From Conidiobolus incongruus B7586 (Eukaryota; Entomophthoromycota; Entomophthoromycetes; Entomophthorales; Conidiobolaceae): 12,026 bases of DNA. The position numbers and the translations under genes are program-made. The stretch is from the NCBI GenBank assembly GCA_000697335.1, contig JNEM01008515.1:1-12026 (forward strand), written 5' to 3'. This document shows positions 10,091-12,026 of the stretch, in pieces. Position 1 is the first letter of the stretch. Each line of letters starts with the position of its first letter. Below the pieces are notes generated by a model. It was not told the origin of the DNA and did no database searches. It saw only the letters and a program-made list of their open reading frames with translations.

Positions 10091-10713
10091 TTAAAAATAT
10101 TTCCTTGCTAACATTTTGATCCTCTCTTCAAATTGTGGCGAATTAATTGAGCTATTAGGAATATAAAATGGATTTAGTAATATCTAGAAAATGCAAGTTT
10201 AATAAAATAGCTTAATTCAATGAATAATATCAGTACTTTGGCATATAATTCATGTAATTGTAAGAAAAAATTTTTGATATTGTCTTCACTTTTATTATTG
10301 TGTAATAAAATAAACTTAGTATCTAGAAATTAGATTAATGAATATGTATATTATGAATATTATATATTTTGACTTACAACTTGGTGTGACATATGCTGAA
10401 ATTATTTTATCTTCAAATTTATCAACTGATTTTAAATATCTATTAATTATCAATGTTATTGAACACACCAATAGGTGTAACTATAGTATATATTTACACT
10501 TGATTTGAATTCCACATAACATCTTCAACCTTATCAATTGCAGCATGAATAATAAATTGGTTAATTTGTTTGGGATTATCCATCTAGATATTGAAATATT
10601 AAATAATCTAAATAATATTATATAGAAAATATTACTTTAAGATCTCTTTGACTTAAATCTAATTCAAAAATAGGAAAATCATTCGTACCAACAATTGCTA
10701 AATAAAAATTCAT
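10091..10713 (-). CDS. TRS20: TRAPP complex subunit TRS20/TRAPPC2 (sedlin)
   Basis: Five short exons, 10713-10636, 10583-10498, 10439-10378, 10322-10237 and 10183-10091, encode 134 residues (human sedlin has 140); introns are 52, 58, 55 and 53 bases. Seen: the longin-like start MNFYLAIVGTNDFPIFEL, then INQFIIHAAIDKV, VYLKSVDKF, SYTKFILLH and ILLNPFYIPNS, each matching sedlin in order. Asp43 aligns with sedlin Asp47, the residue changed in some patients with spondyloepiphyseal dysplasia tarda. Known role: a small core subunit of the TRAPP tethering complex, which activates Rab GTPase (Ypt1/Rab1) on ER-to-Golgi membranes; it also links the core to further subunits. The NPFY block and overall order favour TRAPPC2 over its paralogue TRAPPC2L/Tca17. 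The TAA stop overlaps an AATAAA. The pseudogene on the other strand converges on it, 170 bases away. Confidence 0.92.
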
Positions 10714-10986
10714 TTTAATTATTTTCAATTTTGATTTTTTTTGTATTGAAAAAAGTTGACTGTGATAAAATTCAAATTAGTATTATTGAATGGTCTATGA
10801 ATTAATTATGGGAGAATCAAATTAAATTATATTAAAAATTTATATAAATAATATTGAAAATAAGTTAATGAAATAAAAGGTTAGGATTATATAATAAAAT
10901 TTGTAAAATTAAAATTAAGTATAAAGTGAAAATAGTATGAAGGGGTAAAGTTGAAAAATTTAATCTAAAAAAAAAAGAAAAATCAT
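10714..10986 (-). promoter_or_regulatory. Upstream region of TRS20, up to the tRNA-Ser gene
   Basis: About 270 A+T-rich bases between the TRS20 start codon and the 3' end of the tRNA gene, both on the minus strand. It must contain the TRS20 promoter, but no specific element is distinct. A long A run at 10967-10976 reads as T on the minus strand and could be a back-up RNA polymerase III terminator for the tRNA. Confidence 0.35.
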
Positions 10987-10991
10987 AAAAA
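10987..10991 (-). terminator. RNA polymerase III terminator of tRNA-Ser
   Basis: TTTTT on the minus strand, beginning three bases after the mature 3' end of the tRNA, which is the usual place and minimum length for a fungal polymerase III stop signal. Confidence 0.7.
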
Positions 10992-10993
10992 TC

Positions 10994-11074
10994 CGACAAG
11001 AGCAGGATTTGAACCTACGCGGGAAATCCCATGTGCTTTCTAGGCACACGCCTTAACCACTCGGCCATCTTGTC
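10994..11074 (-). tRNA. tRNA-Ser(AGA)
   Basis: The 81-base cloverleaf has a perfect seven-pair acceptor stem (GACAAGA with TCTTGTC), discriminator G and no encoded CCA. The D arm contains GCC...GGC. The five-pair anticodon stem (TGTGC/GCACA) holds loop CTAGAAA, so the anticodon is AGA (11039-11041), read as IGA after deamination and decoding TCU/TCC. A long variable arm pairing GGGA with TCCC is diagnostic of serine. The T arm has loop TTCAAAT. Internal polymerase III promoters are visible: A box TGGCCGAGTGG and B box GGTTCAAATCC. There is no intron. Confidence 0.97.
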
Positions 11075-12026
11075 TTAAAGGCGAATTTAATAATAAAGTT
11101 ATTGAAATATTTTATAAATATAAAGTCCAATTCCTTGATTTTAATTAAATCTATATCAATTTTTTTACTATTATATACTAAAAAATTTTTCAACAATAAT
11201 ATATTAATGCTACATTAAAATTCGTTTTCTTTCTAATCATTATTTTATAATCCGTCAAAATCCCAAATATTTTATCATTTTTCAAATATAAATTATGTAT
11301 AAAATATATAACATAATTAATATTCACAATCTATAAATACATATATTTATTAATTATTATTATTTTGTTAAAATATTGTTAATTAAACATTTAAGGCTGA
11401 ATTTAAATATAATTTAGATAATAAGCATCAAAAATATTTAATTTTAATAGTACTAGAAATTAACCATATATCCTATAAAATCATTAAAGATTCAAAAACA
11501 ATATATAAAAATAATGCTTTATTTTAAGTTATCATTTGTTGTTAGATTTTTTACTAAAGCTAAAAGGGATATTATTTAAAACTTATCAAAATCTAAAAAG
11601 AAAATTTTTATTGTTGATATTTATTTAATAATATTATTATTATTTATAAATATATTAAATAATACTTTCTTATTTGAATTAGAGAATTATTTAAATAATC
11701 CAATATTAATTATATAAGTGTATTATATATACTGAAGTTTAAACTTAAATTAATTAATAAAAGTATAAAATAAATACTTTAAAATTTGATAAAAAATTAA
11801 CAAAAATAATAAAGCTCTAATTAAATAAAATTATTTAAATTATAATTGAAAATAAAAGATTATATATTAAATTATTATAATTAATAAAACTTAAATTCCT
11901 TTACATAATTTTTTTAATTATAATATAACATATTAAATTAAGTTAAAATAATTTTTTTATAAATTTTAATAAACAAAAATTTTATTTATAGATGAATATT
12001 AATTATTAATATAGAATATAATAATA
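11075..12026. other. Extremely A+T-rich flank without recognisable genes
   Basis: About 950 bases, the poorest in G and C of the window, made largely of ATT/AAT/TTA words. No frame, splice pattern, RNA fold or repeated unit could be recognised on either strand. The first bases lie upstream of the tRNA gene, which needs only its internal promoter. Confidence 0.6.

Noticed and set aside
11075-12026. Mobile-element or organellar origin for the very A+T-rich right flank
   Set aside because: No terminal repeats, coding relics or target-site duplications were found, and the flank continues smoothly from the spacer beside a nuclear-type tRNA gene with polymerase III boxes. Composition alone is not evidence.

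Overview
The window is about four-fifths A+T and carries intron-dense eukaryotic genes. Four protein genes can be spliced by eye. They contain 18 introns of only 48-68 bases, nearly all GT..TAG or GT..CAG, and use the standard genetic code. The set points to a fungus: a NOP6-type pre-ribosomal protein, a DnaJ resembling yeast Xdj1, a TRS20/TRAPPC2 TRAPP subunit and a fungal-type 2-oxoglutarate/Fe(II) oxygenase. High A+T, loose gene spacing and a decayed SCAI-family gene suggest an early-diverging lineage. Glomeromycotina (arbuscular mycorrhizal fungi) is my best guess, but this is inference, not proof.

Layout, left to right. 1-1525 (minus): type I DnaJ/Hsp40 co-chaperone in ten visible exons, including a 14-base microexon; its C-terminus runs off the left edge. 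1526-2532: A+T-rich spacer with a cluster of small palindromes. 2533-3710 (minus): three-exon isopenicillin-N-synthase-like oxygenase with a complete Fe(II) triad, a TATA box upstream and an AATAAA signal downstream. 3711-6560: long spacer with no intact gene; its middle (about 5515-6115) may hold a badly decayed protein-kinase copy. 6561-7359 (minus): four-exon NOP6-like RRM protein. 7653-9920 (plus): pseudogene of a SCAI-family protein, still carrying its introns and a poly-Asn tract, broken by many stops and several frameshifts. 10091-10713 (minus): complete five-exon TRS20/TRAPPC2 gene whose longest exon is 93 bases. 10994-11074 (minus): tRNA-Ser(AGA). 11075-12026: extremely A+T-rich DNA with no recognisable gene.

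The genes are ordinary housekeeping functions (protein folding, ribosome assembly, vesicle tethering, translation) and do not form a pathway or cluster. I found no convincing new system. The most interesting points are the SCAI pseudogene, whose stops are all compatible with C-to-T or G-to-A changes, the 14-base microexon, and the DnaJ linker in which a short His/Gln run replaces the usual Gly/Phe-rich region.
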